A DNA stretch of 64,000 nucleotides from contig CAJUGG010000012.1 in NCBI GenBank assembly GCA_910585995.1, positions 61,976 through 125,975 on the forward strand, written 5' to 3'. The stretch is from an uncultured Lachnospiraceae bacterium (lineage in GTDB: Bacteria; Bacillota; Clostridia; Lachnospirales; Lachnospiraceae). The notes beneath the pieces are model-generated. The model was given only the letters and a program-made list of their open reading frames with translations, was not told the DNA's origin and did not search any database. This document shows positions 8,558 through 15,492 of the stretch, piece by piece; position 1 is the first letter of the stretch, and the number at the start of each line of letters is the position of its first letter. Position numbers and translations under genes: made by a program.

Positions 8558-9481
8558 TTATTCGGAAACCTCATCCTCCGCATCAAAAATATTGAGCTGT
8601 CCCATTTCTTCAGAAGCTGTTTCGGAGTTCTCTTCATCGGGGATTTCCTGCGCAGCCCTTCTTCTTGCAGTTTTGTGGGTATAGAGTTTCTCCCATTTTA
8701 AGGGGCTGCGACTTTTCTTGTTATAGTACAGGAGCATGGCTTCCGCAAATCCGAGGGAGCCGGCCCGCCTGTCTTTGGCTTCCCGGCACATCTGTTTTGT
8801 GGAGAGCCGTCCTAATTTTTCCTTAAAGGTATCATCTTTTATCTCATCGCCATAGGCGTTCAGGAGCCGTGCGAGACCATTTAACATATTTGCGGAGAAG
8901 GAAAGTGTGGCGCCTTCCCAAGTCGCAACAATAAGCCGGATGACACGGTCAAGCATATGGTATCCGTATTTGTCATAGATGTTTTCCAGCGTGGCAACCG
9001 CGCAGATGCCGCCGGGAGCGGTGCTTGGAGTAATGGTAAGGTCGTAGGATTCCACCAGATCACGGATAATGAGCTGCTTATCATTCCCGGCCTCGATATT
9101 TGCCATGAATGTCTCGTATGGCAGCAGGGGTTTTACATATTTCATCTGGTTGGCGAAAATATCCGCTTCATGTTCATAGACAAGGTCATCATAGACCATG
9201 CACCATACAGGCGTCTCCCGCGAGCCAGAAACGAGGGCGATGATTTCGATGGTGTGCTGCCCATTAAACACATAATTGATTCCATCTCTCCGGCTGACCT
9301 TAACCGGGTTGACTTGGTACAGATCAAAGTTGGCTGCGGCTTTTTCTACATGATGCTGGGAGAGATTCCGCTGATATTCCTGATTGGATAAAAGATTTTT
9401 AATCGGAATCTGCTCAAAATGGACTTTCGGCACGAAAGCTGACAGATCCGTTTCTTCTATTGTATACGATTCATTTGCCAT
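8558..9481 (-). CDS. ParB-like domain protein (DUF6551-type)
   Basis: This 307-residue protein has a ParB/sulfiredoxin-like N-terminal domain (about residues 15-110): V-H-F-E-Q-I-P-I at the start, then Y-Q-R-N-L-S and the central V-F-N-G-Q-H-T-I-E motif where ParB-like enzymes have G-x-H-R. The rest is helical and ends in an acidic tail. It is the last gene of a five-gene leftward operon and overlaps the previous gene by 11 bases. Its stop lies 4 bases from the convergent recombinase stop. ParB-like folds bind nucleotides and act as CTPases, nucleases or ATPases; the activity here is unknown. The DUF name is from memory of the family. Confidence 0.75.
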   Translation of the reverse strand: MANESYTIEETDLSAFVPKVHFEQIPIKNLLSNQEYQRNLSQHHVEKAAANFDLYQVNPVKVSRRDGINYVFNGQHTIEIIALVSGSRETPVWCMVYDDLVYEHEADIFANQMKYVKPLLPYETFMANIEAGNDKQLIIRDLVESYDLTITPSTAPGGICAVATLENIYDKYGYHMLDRVIRLIVATWEGATLSFSANMLNGLARLLNAYGDEIKDDTFKEKLGRLSTKQMCREAKDRRAGSLGFAEAMLLYYNKKSRSPLKWEKLYTHKTARRRAAQEIPDEENSETASEEMGQLNIFDAEDEVSE

Positions 9482-10448
9482 TGTAGTTTTCCTCCTCCAA
9501 TAGTGCTAATAGTTTGTCGATTTTCCGGGAGAGGCTGATAAGCGGTGGTTTTAAGTTGTTCCGTGCCGCTTTGGATGTGGATGGAAAATCGGTGAGTTCC
9601 ATGCTGCGGTTTATTATCTTAATCCAAGAAGGAACGGTATAGCCGAGACTGGACAGTTCGGCGTTTGGATCATGCGTGGGCATTTGCTTTATCTTTGCTT
9701 CGCTGTCCTTTTTGCGTTGCCGTATCGTTTTGGAGCAGGGCTGTCCTGTCGGTATCCGCTTCCACTGCAGTTCATGCCGTAACTGTGAATATCCTATTCT
9801 GTCAATTCCGGTTTCGGCGAGAAGCTGTTTCAGACCACGGATATCTTCCCGTGGCAACCTTGCAAGTTCGATCATATTTTCGTGAGAAACACGAAGTTCT
9901 CCGCTGAGTATTTTTAAAGCGACCTCCGGCTCAAAGGAACGGATTCCATCTATGGAACGGGCATAAATATCATATTTTATGATTGTGGTGGAGCAGAGGT
10001 TATGCTTAATGCCGATCTTTTCGGCAACCTCATATTTCTTTACATATTTTTGGGATACCTGCCCATATGAATTTAGTTCCTGTTCAGGGTGTTCTTCCAT
10101 GTACCTGCAGGTGGCAATCTCCATATCAGCACGGAACTGCCGGCCAAGAAGATAGCGCTGGTATTCTCTGGTAAGGTCATCCCGCTTAAGCTGCTGTTCG
10201 CACAGATAGGAGAGTGCTTCATTTTCATTACGGAAAGAAAGTGTTTCAATCTGAAATGGCACTTCCCATTTCTGGCATATCTCATAGCGGAGGTGTCCGT
10301 CTATAATATAATTTTCCCATACCTTGATGGGAGCGGTGCATCCGTGGTCAACAATGTCCTCTGCCAGTCCGTCTGTATAAGTTTCGGAACGTGGCTGTAT
10401 CAGGAATTCAAATTCTTTATTTTCTGAGAAGATTGGAAGGTCAATCAT
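9471..10448 (-). CDS. ParB N-terminal domain protein
   Basis: This 325-residue protein carries a ParB-like N-terminal domain (about residues 20-100). The strand V-W-E-N-Y-I-I-D-G-H-L-R-Y contains the G-H-x-R box, followed by Y-L-C-E-Q-Q-L-K-R-D-D-L-T, the second conserved block that leads into the helical region. A helix-turn-helix-like segment (about 130-180) and a long helical C-terminus follow. It overlaps the upstream gene by 4 bases and the downstream gene by 11, indicating tight co-translation with two small domain proteins and a serine recombinase. No ParA partner is present, so plasmid-style partition is not supported. Confidence 0.82.
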   Translation of the reverse strand: MIDLPIFSENKEFEFLIQPRSETYTDGLAEDIVDHGCTAPIKVWENYIIDGHLRYEICQKWEVPFQIETLSFRNENEALSYLCEQQLKRDDLTREYQRYLLGRQFRADMEIATCRYMEEHPEQELNSYGQVSQKYVKKYEVAEKIGIKHNLCSTTIIKYDIYARSIDGIRSFEPEVALKILSGELRVSHENMIELARLPREDIRGLKQLLAETGIDRIGYSQLRHELQWKRIPTGQPCSKTIRQRKKDSEAKIKQMPTHDPNAELSSLGYTVPSWIKIINRSMELTDFPSTSKAARNNLKPPLISLSRKIDKLLALLEEENYNGK

Positions 10449-10825
10449 AACAGCACCTCTTCTTTTTCATTATCATCAACAGGAATGCAGTCATTCATGG
10501 AAAACTGTGCGATTCCTTCTTTCGGGCTGAATTCTCCATAAATACGGTAAGTCTGATTATTTTCCAAGCTCGTATTTCCTTTGCGGAGCTTCTGCAGAAA
10601 AGTAAGGCTGTATAATTCATAGTAGTATTTGGAGTCAACGGAGCAGATGCTGACACGGTGGGCCGCATGGTCGGTGCGCTTGCTTTTCCGCAATGCGAGC
10701 ATATGTCTGTCAGGGTTGACGAGAATTTGTATGTATTCCGGATTGCCAAGCAGATGCAGGGTGCCTTTATGGATTCGGATACGGTTTTTCTTTAGGTCAA
10801 TGCAAAGTGATGGTTGATTATTCAT
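10445..10825 (-). CDS. Small protein sharing the recombinase C-terminal domain (minimal copy)
   Basis: The 126-residue start was chosen because AAAGGAG precedes this ATG by 10 bases and because an earlier in-frame start (10957) would bury 44 unrelated residues in the upstream gene. The core (about 20-110) has Y-I-Q-I-L-V-N-P-D followed by L-A-L-R, then Y-E-L-Y-S-L-T-F and Y-R-I-Y-G. The same order appears in the 222-residue neighbour and in the last 240 residues of the 623-residue recombinase. This is therefore the smallest of three related copies in one operon. The function is unknown; I infer a structural or DNA-binding accessory role. Confidence 0.75.
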   Translation of the reverse strand: MNNQPSLCIDLKKNRIRIHKGTLHLLGNPEYIQILVNPDRHMLALRKSKRTDHAAHRVSICSVDSKYYYELYSLTFLQKLRKGNTSLENNQTYRIYGEFSPKEGIAQFSMNDCIPVDDNEKEEVLL

Positions 10826-11486
10826 AGGTCGGAGTCTCCTTTTGTTTTGTGGGATTTGCGGGTGCTGCCGGAATTTCATCAGAAATACCGAACACAGCGA
10901 AACCGTCAAAAATGTTAATCTGCATACTATTCTGGTGTTCCTCGACAGGGACGCCAAATTGATTCTGCCATTCCGCAGGATAGGTCGGGGTGCGTGAGGA
11001 TTTCATTTTGCCATCGTCTTTAAGTGTACGGATAAATATTTCCGGGGTAGTCAGGTCAAACACAAAAAGCAGTTCATTGTTGGAGCGTATGAGCTTTCCG
11101 AGCAGCTTATAGCGGTAGTGTGGATTCCAGTCCATAAGCGAGATGACCTTCCCGAAGAATATCCGGCAGCTTATCTGCCGTGGAGAGCGTTTTGCCATGG
11201 CAGAACACCAACGCATGGCGTCTTTTTCATCTTCAAGGCATGGTCTGACTGCCAGCTTCTTTTCTTCGGAATTTACAAGAATCTGCACATAGTCGGTATC
11301 CGGCAGTTTTTTGATACAGGCAGTGTTGACGGATACTTTATTTGCATTGAAGGTAAAGGAAGGCTCGTAGGTGTGTGCAAAGAATTCTCCACGCACAATC
11401 TGGTAGCCTTCATAGCTGAAAGCGTCATCTTCAATCACGGGAATTTCCCTTTTTGAGTTGGAAATAGGGGTTGTTTCTTCAGTCAT
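10818..11486 (-). CDS. Stand-alone copy of the recombinase-linked C-terminal domain
   Basis: This 222-residue protein resembles the C-terminal part of the adjacent 623-residue recombinase across most of its length. Both share G-Y-x-I-x-R-x-x-F-F, S/N-T-x-x-I-K-K, Y-V-x-x-L-V, A-V-R, A-M-x-W and x-E-I-F-I in the same order. It has no resolvase domain and no catalytic serine. It overlaps the recombinase stop by 8 bases and the next small gene by 8, so all are probably translated together. Such proteins are sometimes annotated as integrase merely through this similarity. A regulatory or partner-subunit role is inference. Confidence 0.78.
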   Translation of the reverse strand: MTEETTPISNSKREIPVIEDDAFSYEGYQIVRGEFFAHTYEPSFTFNANKVSVNTACIKKLPDTDYVQILVNSEEKKLAVRPCLEDEKDAMRWCSAMAKRSPRQISCRIFFGKVISLMDWNPHYRYKLLGKLIRSNNELLFVFDLTTPEIFIRTLKDDGKMKSSRTPTYPAEWQNQFGVPVEEHQNSMQINIFDGFAVFGISDEIPAAPANPTKQKETPTYE

Positions 11487-13350
11487 TGGTTTCCTCCTTC
11501 ATGTCGGACATAATCTGCTCTATATTTTTGTCTCGTTCTGTCCGGCTTGTTACCTGCAATTCCGAATCCCTATATGGAACAGCCTGTTCAGAAATATTCC
11601 AAGAAGAATCTTTGTCAAATCCGGCAAGTTCCTGAGCCTGTGCATGGCTGTAAAAATTACTGCCGAAGGTATCAACCCAGTCAGGCGGATATGCCATAAT
11701 GTTCCGTTTGATGTTATCTGTAAAAGGGCGGAGAGCCGTTTTCGGTGCTTCGGCGGTCTGCTCCTGCAGGACATCATTCGGAATGAATATCTCGGTTTCT
11801 TTCAGATTGAACAGAAGGACGCAGTCCGTACCCTGCCCGCGCTTTACGCCGATAATGCGGTATTTGCAGTCTTTTTTCCATCCGAACAGGGAGTAAAGGG
11901 ATGGCAGGAATGCCGTACCGCTGATAATCCGGGGGTGTGGGTTGCCATTTTTCTTTTTGATCCACTGCATGGCGTTCCTCTGTTCAGTGCTTGATGACCG
12001 TACTGCAAAAATCAGTTTTTCCGGGTGTACGAGCAGTTCAACATAGGAGCTGCTGATTTTCTTTATCGCTGAAGTGGAGAAACGTACATCGCTTGCGGTA
12101 AAAGTGACGGAGATACGGTCTGAATTATCAAAAAACTGTGATCTGGCAATTTCATAACCGCGCAGGTCAAACGTGCCGGATTCTGCTTCTATGGTAGGAG
12201 ATTGAGGCAGGATTTCCTCATCTTTACTGTAGACGCTCCGGGAAGCGTTGATATAATCTTCCGCTCTAAATCCTGCCCAACGTGGGTTGATCGATACAAA
12301 GCCTTTCAGCACACCATCCTTCATTACCTTTAGTTCGGGAAGAATCCCTTTGTTTCCATATTTGGCGTTGCTGATGAGCCTTTGCACTGCGATAAAATCA
12401 TCGCGGGAGATAATTGCTTCATGGTGGTTTTCTTTACGATATTGATTCCTGTCCCTGTTATTCTTTTTTGACTTGTGGTTCAAGTAATTTGGAGTGAATG
12501 TCTTTCGGGCAAGCACATCCCCACAGTGCCTTTCGTTCTGCAGTATCTGCAGGATGGAGCTGGGTGACCATACCGTATTGCCTTTCTTGGTTTTGCATCC
12601 AAGAGCCGTAAGGGTATCTGCAATTTCCTGACAAGTGCATCCGTTTAAATACATCATAAATATCAGCTTTACGATTTTTGCTTCGTGTTCATTGATAATT
12701 AGGTTACCGTCCTCATCGTGATCATAACCGAGGAGAATGGGAGTCAGGAAGATTCCCCTTCGGAAACGCATCTCTATAGAAGCATTCATTATCTCGCTTT
12801 TTGTGTGGCTTTCCTCTTGGGCGAGTGTGGCCATGAAGGAGAGGATCATCTCACCTTTGGGATCAAAGGTATTCAACCGTTCTGTTTCAAAATAAACGCC
12901 AACCGGATGGGGAAGTGCGAGCAGGTCACGAACATATCCAATGCAGTCCACTACGTTCCGGGCAAAACGGGAGACGCTTTTGGTAACAATCAGATCAATG
13001 CTGCCTTTCCGGCAGTCTTCAATCATACGCTTGAAAGCATCGCGGTGCTGCAAAGATGTGCCTGAGATACCCTCATCCGCATAAATTTCAATCAGACGCC
13101 AATTAGGGCTTCTGCTTATTACATCGTGGTAATGGTTTTTCTGCAACTCATAGGAAGAAGTCTGCCGGGGATCATCGGTTGAAACCCTTGCGTATACAGC
13201 AACCCGCTGTTCCTTTTCTGTCGCAAATATATCTTCCTGCGGTAATGCAGGAATCACGTCAAGTTCCTCTATGCTGATGCCTTTGTACCGTTCCCGGATT
13301 TTGGATTTCTGGTCGGAAACAGTACCAGCCCGCTGTTCGTTTTCATTCAT
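11479..13350 (-). CDS. Serine recombinase with an unusual C-terminal domain and no zinc ribbon
   Basis: This 623-residue recombinase has the catalytic Y-A-R-V-S-T-D (Ser about residue 55), Y-A-D-E-G-I-S-G-T, and D-L-I-V-T-K-S-V-S-R-F-A-R-N (about 115-128). A recombinase DNA-binding domain covers about 200-315. Where large serine recombinases normally carry a Cys4 zinc ribbon there is no C-x-x-C pair. Instead G-F-V-S-I-N-P-R-W leads into a 240-residue domain shared with the next two genes. Promoter hints on the minus strand are a TATAAT about 35 bases upstream. It heads the leftward operon of two small domain proteins and two ParB-like proteins. Its role may differ from simple integration. Confidence 0.88.
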   Translation of the reverse strand: MNENEQRAGTVSDQKSKIRERYKGISIEELDVIPALPQEDIFATEKEQRVAVYARVSTDDPRQTSSYELQKNHYHDVISRSPNWRLIEIYADEGISGTSLQHRDAFKRMIEDCRKGSIDLIVTKSVSRFARNVVDCIGYVRDLLALPHPVGVYFETERLNTFDPKGEMILSFMATLAQEESHTKSEIMNASIEMRFRRGIFLTPILLGYDHDEDGNLIINEHEAKIVKLIFMMYLNGCTCQEIADTLTALGCKTKKGNTVWSPSSILQILQNERHCGDVLARKTFTPNYLNHKSKKNNRDRNQYRKENHHEAIISRDDFIAVQRLISNAKYGNKGILPELKVMKDGVLKGFVSINPRWAGFRAEDYINASRSVYSKDEEILPQSPTIEAESGTFDLRGYEIARSQFFDNSDRISVTFTASDVRFSTSAIKKISSSYVELLVHPEKLIFAVRSSSTEQRNAMQWIKKKNGNPHPRIISGTAFLPSLYSLFGWKKDCKYRIIGVKRGQGTDCVLLFNLKETEIFIPNDVLQEQTAEAPKTALRPFTDNIKRNIMAYPPDWVDTFGSNFYSHAQAQELAGFDKDSSWNISEQAVPYRDSELQVTSRTERDKNIEQIMSDMKEETND

Positions 13351-13400
13351 CGTAAAACCGCCTTTGAATCATCTGTTTTGGTTTATTATAAAATTTTCAT

Positions 13401-13449
13401 AAGAAAATAAAATAGACTATGGGGACGGGTATATCCGCATAGTCTATTT
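13401..13449 (-). terminator. Terminator after the leftward XRE regulator
   Basis: A 12-bp perfect stem (AAATAGACTATG/CATAGTCTATTT) encloses a 16-base loop. On the minus strand it is followed by TTTTATTTTCTT. It separates the leftward XRE gene from the recombinase operon downstream, so the two have separate transcripts. Confidence 0.82.
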
Positions 13450-13486
13450 CATGATAAGAAAATTTGTGTAAAAATGATGGGCGCTG

Positions 13487-13870
13487 CTAATTGGCAGGAT
13501 TTTCCCTTGCAATGTGCCAATCATTTTTACGCATGATGTCGATGCTTGTTTTTACCAGCTCATAAATAAATCGCTTCTCATCGGCGGAGCAGCCGGCCAT
13601 TAACAGATCGATGTCGGTCTGATAATCCGTAGGGTTATGTAGCTGAACTCCCGCCAACAACTCATCCACAGTAATTCCAAGTACATTTACAATCCGGACA
13701 ATGGATTCAAGACTTGCTTTCCGCTTGGCGTTTTCTATATGGCTGATATAGGAAACGGACAGGTCAGTTTCCTCAGCGAGCTTGGCTTGGGAATAGTCAT
13801 TCTGTTCCCGGACTTCTTTTATTCTATTGCCAATCTGCTTATGGTTAATGCCTGTATTATTCTGGCGCAT
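13487..13870 (-). CDS. XRE-family repressor (likely phage repressor)
   Basis: This 127-residue protein has an N-terminal XRE helix-turn-helix (about residues 10-65: I-G-N-R-I-K-E-V-R, Y-S-Q-A-K-L-A-E, S-V-S-Y-I-S-H-I-E-N). Its C-terminal helical region (E-K-R-F-I-Y-E-L-V-K) probably makes dimers. AAGGAGG sits 8 bases before this ATG; a GTG three codons earlier lies too close to that site. It is divergent from a second small XRE gene across a 164-base gap with operator-like repeats, the layout of a lysogeny switch. It lacks a LexA-like protease domain, so direct RecA-driven self-cleavage is not expected. Confidence 0.85.
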   Translation of the reverse strand: MRQNNTGINHKQIGNRIKEVREQNDYSQAKLAEETDLSVSYISHIENAKRKASLESIVRIVNVLGITVDELLAGVQLHNPTDYQTDIDLLMAGCSADEKRFIYELVKTSIDIMRKNDWHIARENPAN

Positions 13871-13946
13871 GGTAATCACCTCCTTTCCGACCAGTAAAAA
13901 GGAGGGAATCGTTATGCGGATAATAAATCTCTCAAAAATCCAAAGT

Positions 13947-14014
13947 GGACTAGTTTTAGTCCCATTATATCACGGAGAAAGTTTAGACTAAACAAAAAGG
14001 ACTGGTTTTAGTTC
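13947..14014. promoter_or_regulatory. Operator cluster between the divergent XRE genes
   Basis: Three palindromes lie in a row. GGACTA-GTTT-TAGTCC at 13947-13962 is perfect, GTTTAG-A-CTAAAC at 13981-13993 is perfect, and GGACTG-GTTT-TAGTTC at 13999-14014 is a close variant of the first. The first and third are 52 bases apart, near five helical turns. The arrangement suits cooperative binding by one or both XRE proteins to control divergent promoters. Confidence 0.7.
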
Positions 14015-14034
14015 ACTATAAAAGAGGTATGCCT

Positions 14035-14277
14035 ATGGAGCAGAAAATCAAACAGGATAGCTGCATCAGAATAGGCCAGAATATAAGAAGTATCCGCAAG
14101 AGCAGAGGAATGGGACAGACGGAGCTGGTGCAGCGCCTGCAGTTAATAGATGTTACAATGACACGGGAAACTCTCGTGAAGATAGAGAGAGGGATTCAGC
14201 ACATACAGGCGTCTCAGCTTAGAGGGATACGGGATGTTTTGGAAACAACCTATGATGAGTTATTGAAAGAAGAATAG
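14035..14277 (+). CDS. Small XRE-family regulator (Cro-like)
   Basis: This 80-residue protein is almost entirely one helix-turn-helix domain: I-G-Q-N-I-R-S-I-R, then M-G-Q-T-E-L-V-Q-R, R-E-T-L-V-K-I-E-R-G and a final helix with L-R-G-I-R-D-V-L. An ATG at 14029 is also possible, but AGAGG is better spaced (7 bases) from this one. It is divergent from the larger XRE repressor and shares its operator region. It may be the lytic-side antagonist or an early regulator. The name Cro-like reflects position only. Confidence 0.8.
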   Translation: MEQKIKQDSCIRIGQNIRSIRKSRGMGQTELVQRLQLIDVTMTRETLVKIERGIQHIQASQLRGIRDVLETTYDELLKEE

Positions 14278-14321
14278 TGCAGTCAGTATATTTCGGTATG
14301 CTGGTTGCACTTTTTTATTTT

Positions 14322-14384
14322 TTGGATATCCACCTATTGACATTTATTGGATATCCAAATATAATGTATTTATCGGATATCCAA
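14322..14384 (+). promoter_or_regulatory. Consensus promoter with three evenly spaced GGATATCC palindromes
   Basis: TTGACA (14337-14342), a 17-base spacer and TATAAT (14360-14365) form a perfect sigma-A type promoter. GGATATCC occurs at 14324-14331, 14349-14356 and 14375-14382, at 25- and 26-base steps: upstream of the -35, within the spacer, and just downstream of the start point. The flanks (TTGGATATCCA) are partly conserved too. This strongly suggests tight repression, probably by the RHH protein encoded directly downstream. Confidence 0.85.
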
Positions 14385-14407
14385 TAAATGAAAAGGCGGT
14401 GCTATGT

Positions 14408-14878
14408 ATGAAAGGCAGACCAAAGAAAGAAGATAGCCGGGACAGGCAGTATAGGGTACGTTTGAATAGTGTGGAAGATCAGATGTTAAGCTACGCAAGC
14501 GAGTTGACGGGAATGCAGAAATCTGACATTTTTCGGCAGGCATTGCAGGATTATTATAATAAAGTCCGCTTGGTTGAATCTGTGCCAGAGGAGGATTATG
14601 ATTACGATGACTGGGGACATATAAGTCTGAAAAGGGCGATTGAGTGTCCATACTGCGGAGCGAGCAATGTGATGGATTTTGCGGATGATTGTGACAGCTT
14701 CTCAGAAGAACGTCAGATGGGGCCGCAGATAACCTATAGCTTTGATTGGGAAGATTGCTATTGCGATGCCTGTGAAAAGCAGTTTCATGTATATGGATCA
14801 ATATGGGAGTATCCTGTTGGGGCATATAATTATGAGGATATTAAGGTGGAAAAATTAGAGGATGAGGAAGAAGACTAG
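14408..14878 (+). CDS. Ribbon-helix-helix / zinc-ribbon regulator
   Basis: This 156-residue protein starts with M-K-G-R-P-K-K and a ribbon-helix-helix-like segment (about 12-50: Y-R-V-R-L-N, L-S-Y-A-S-E-L-T-G-M, S-D-I-F-R-Q-A-L). A zinc-ribbon-like part follows, with C-P-Y-C-G (about residue 80) and C-D-A-C (about 120), then an acidic tail. The ATG was preferred over a GTG three codons upstream because AAGGCGG is correctly spaced. Its promoter is covered by three palindromes, which points to autoregulation. RHH proteins bind as dimers of dimers to evenly spaced sites, which fits. Its targets are unknown. Confidence 0.75.
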   Translation: MKGRPKKEDSRDRQYRVRLNSVEDQMLSYASELTGMQKSDIFRQALQDYYNKVRLVESVPEEDYDYDDWGHISLKRAIECPYCGASNVMDFADDCDSFSEERQMGPQITYSFDWEDCYCDACEKQFHVYGSIWEYPVGAYNYEDIKVEKLEDEEED

Positions 14879-14898
14879 AACATGGGAGGGACTTTAAA

Positions 14899-15327
14899 AT
14901 GAACGAGATCGGGAAGAAAAATGCGAAGAGCGAAACCTTGCTTAGAAAAATCACATTATATAAGGATACTGCTATCACTGCTATGGATAATGAAAAAGAA
15001 TTTGGCACAGCAGTCATTCAAGCTAATGATGGCTATTTAGAAAAGTTGCTCAAAGCTGATGAAACAGAATATGCTATCTTGAAGGACAATATGGCGAGAG
15101 CTGAAAGTGAAACGGAGCGTCAAGCTATCCGTGATAGAATGGCAGAGATGAAAAAAGAACGATATGCGAAGGATACAGAGAATAAGGGCTTTTATGAAAG
15201 GCAAGAGGACAAGCATAAGACATATACTTTGCGGGTCTTAGGCTCGGTAGCAATTGTGGCGGGACTAACGGTAAAGTTTAGAAAACCATTGATTGAGGCT
15301 GGAAAGAAATTGATAAGTAAAAATTAG
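14899..15327 (+). CDS. Unknown prophage-end protein with coiled coil and one membrane segment
   Basis: I do not recognise this 142-residue protein. Residues about 1-105 are highly charged and helical, likely coiled coil, with repeated Glu/Lys/Ala heptad-like spacing. A single hydrophobic segment (about 110-127: L-G-S-V-A-I-V-A-G-L) is followed by a basic tail, so a membrane anchor with the long part on one side is likely. A GGGAGG site precedes the ATG. It sits 20 bases after the RHH gene, under the same operator-covered promoter, and is the last gene before the attachment junction. That position is common for lysogenic-conversion or superinfection-immunity genes; this is inference. Confidence 0.65.
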   Translation: MNEIGKKNAKSETLLRKITLYKDTAITAMDNEKEFGTAVIQANDGYLEKLLKADETEYAILKDNMARAESETERQAIRDRMAEMKKERYAKDTENKGFYERQEDKHKTYTLRVLGSVAIVAGLTVKFRKPLIEAGKKLISKN

Positions 15328-15492
15328 AAGAATGTTTCTGTTTGTTCTGAAAGATTTCAAGGGGGATAAAAAGTGGTTTAGAGGTATCCCCCTTATCCCC
15401 CTAAGTCTATGGGGGTAAAATCCCGATTACATTTAGCAAAAAGTAAGAGTTTCTTCATATTGTAGACAGGGTAGATGTCCAGACGGGACTCC
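15328..15492. other. Prophage right end and attachment junction inside comEC
   Basis: No gene is seen here. A 10-bp perfect inverted repeat (AAGGGGGATA at 15359-15368, TATCCCCCTT at 15385-15394) is followed by a further C-rich then G-rich stretch at 15396-15416. The phage sequence runs into comEC near 15484-15492: downstream bases encode G-L-H-I-S-L-V-G-M-G-L, typical of ComEC, while upstream codons encode V-D-V-Q-T, unlike ComEC, and reach a stop at 15444. The exact core cannot be fixed without the left junction. A few bases around CGGGACTCC are the best candidate. Confidence 0.7.

Noticed and set aside
9471..10448. Plasmid partition system
   Set aside because: The ParB-like proteins have no ParA partner and no parS-like repeats nearby.
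13401..13449. Attachment site for the third recombinase
   Set aside because: The perfect palindrome with a T-rich tail on the minus strand fits a terminator of the XRE gene better.
14322..14384. CRISPR-like array from the regular 25/26-base spacing of GGATATCC
   Set aside because: Only three 8-base units, themselves palindromic and lying on a promoter; this is an operator array.
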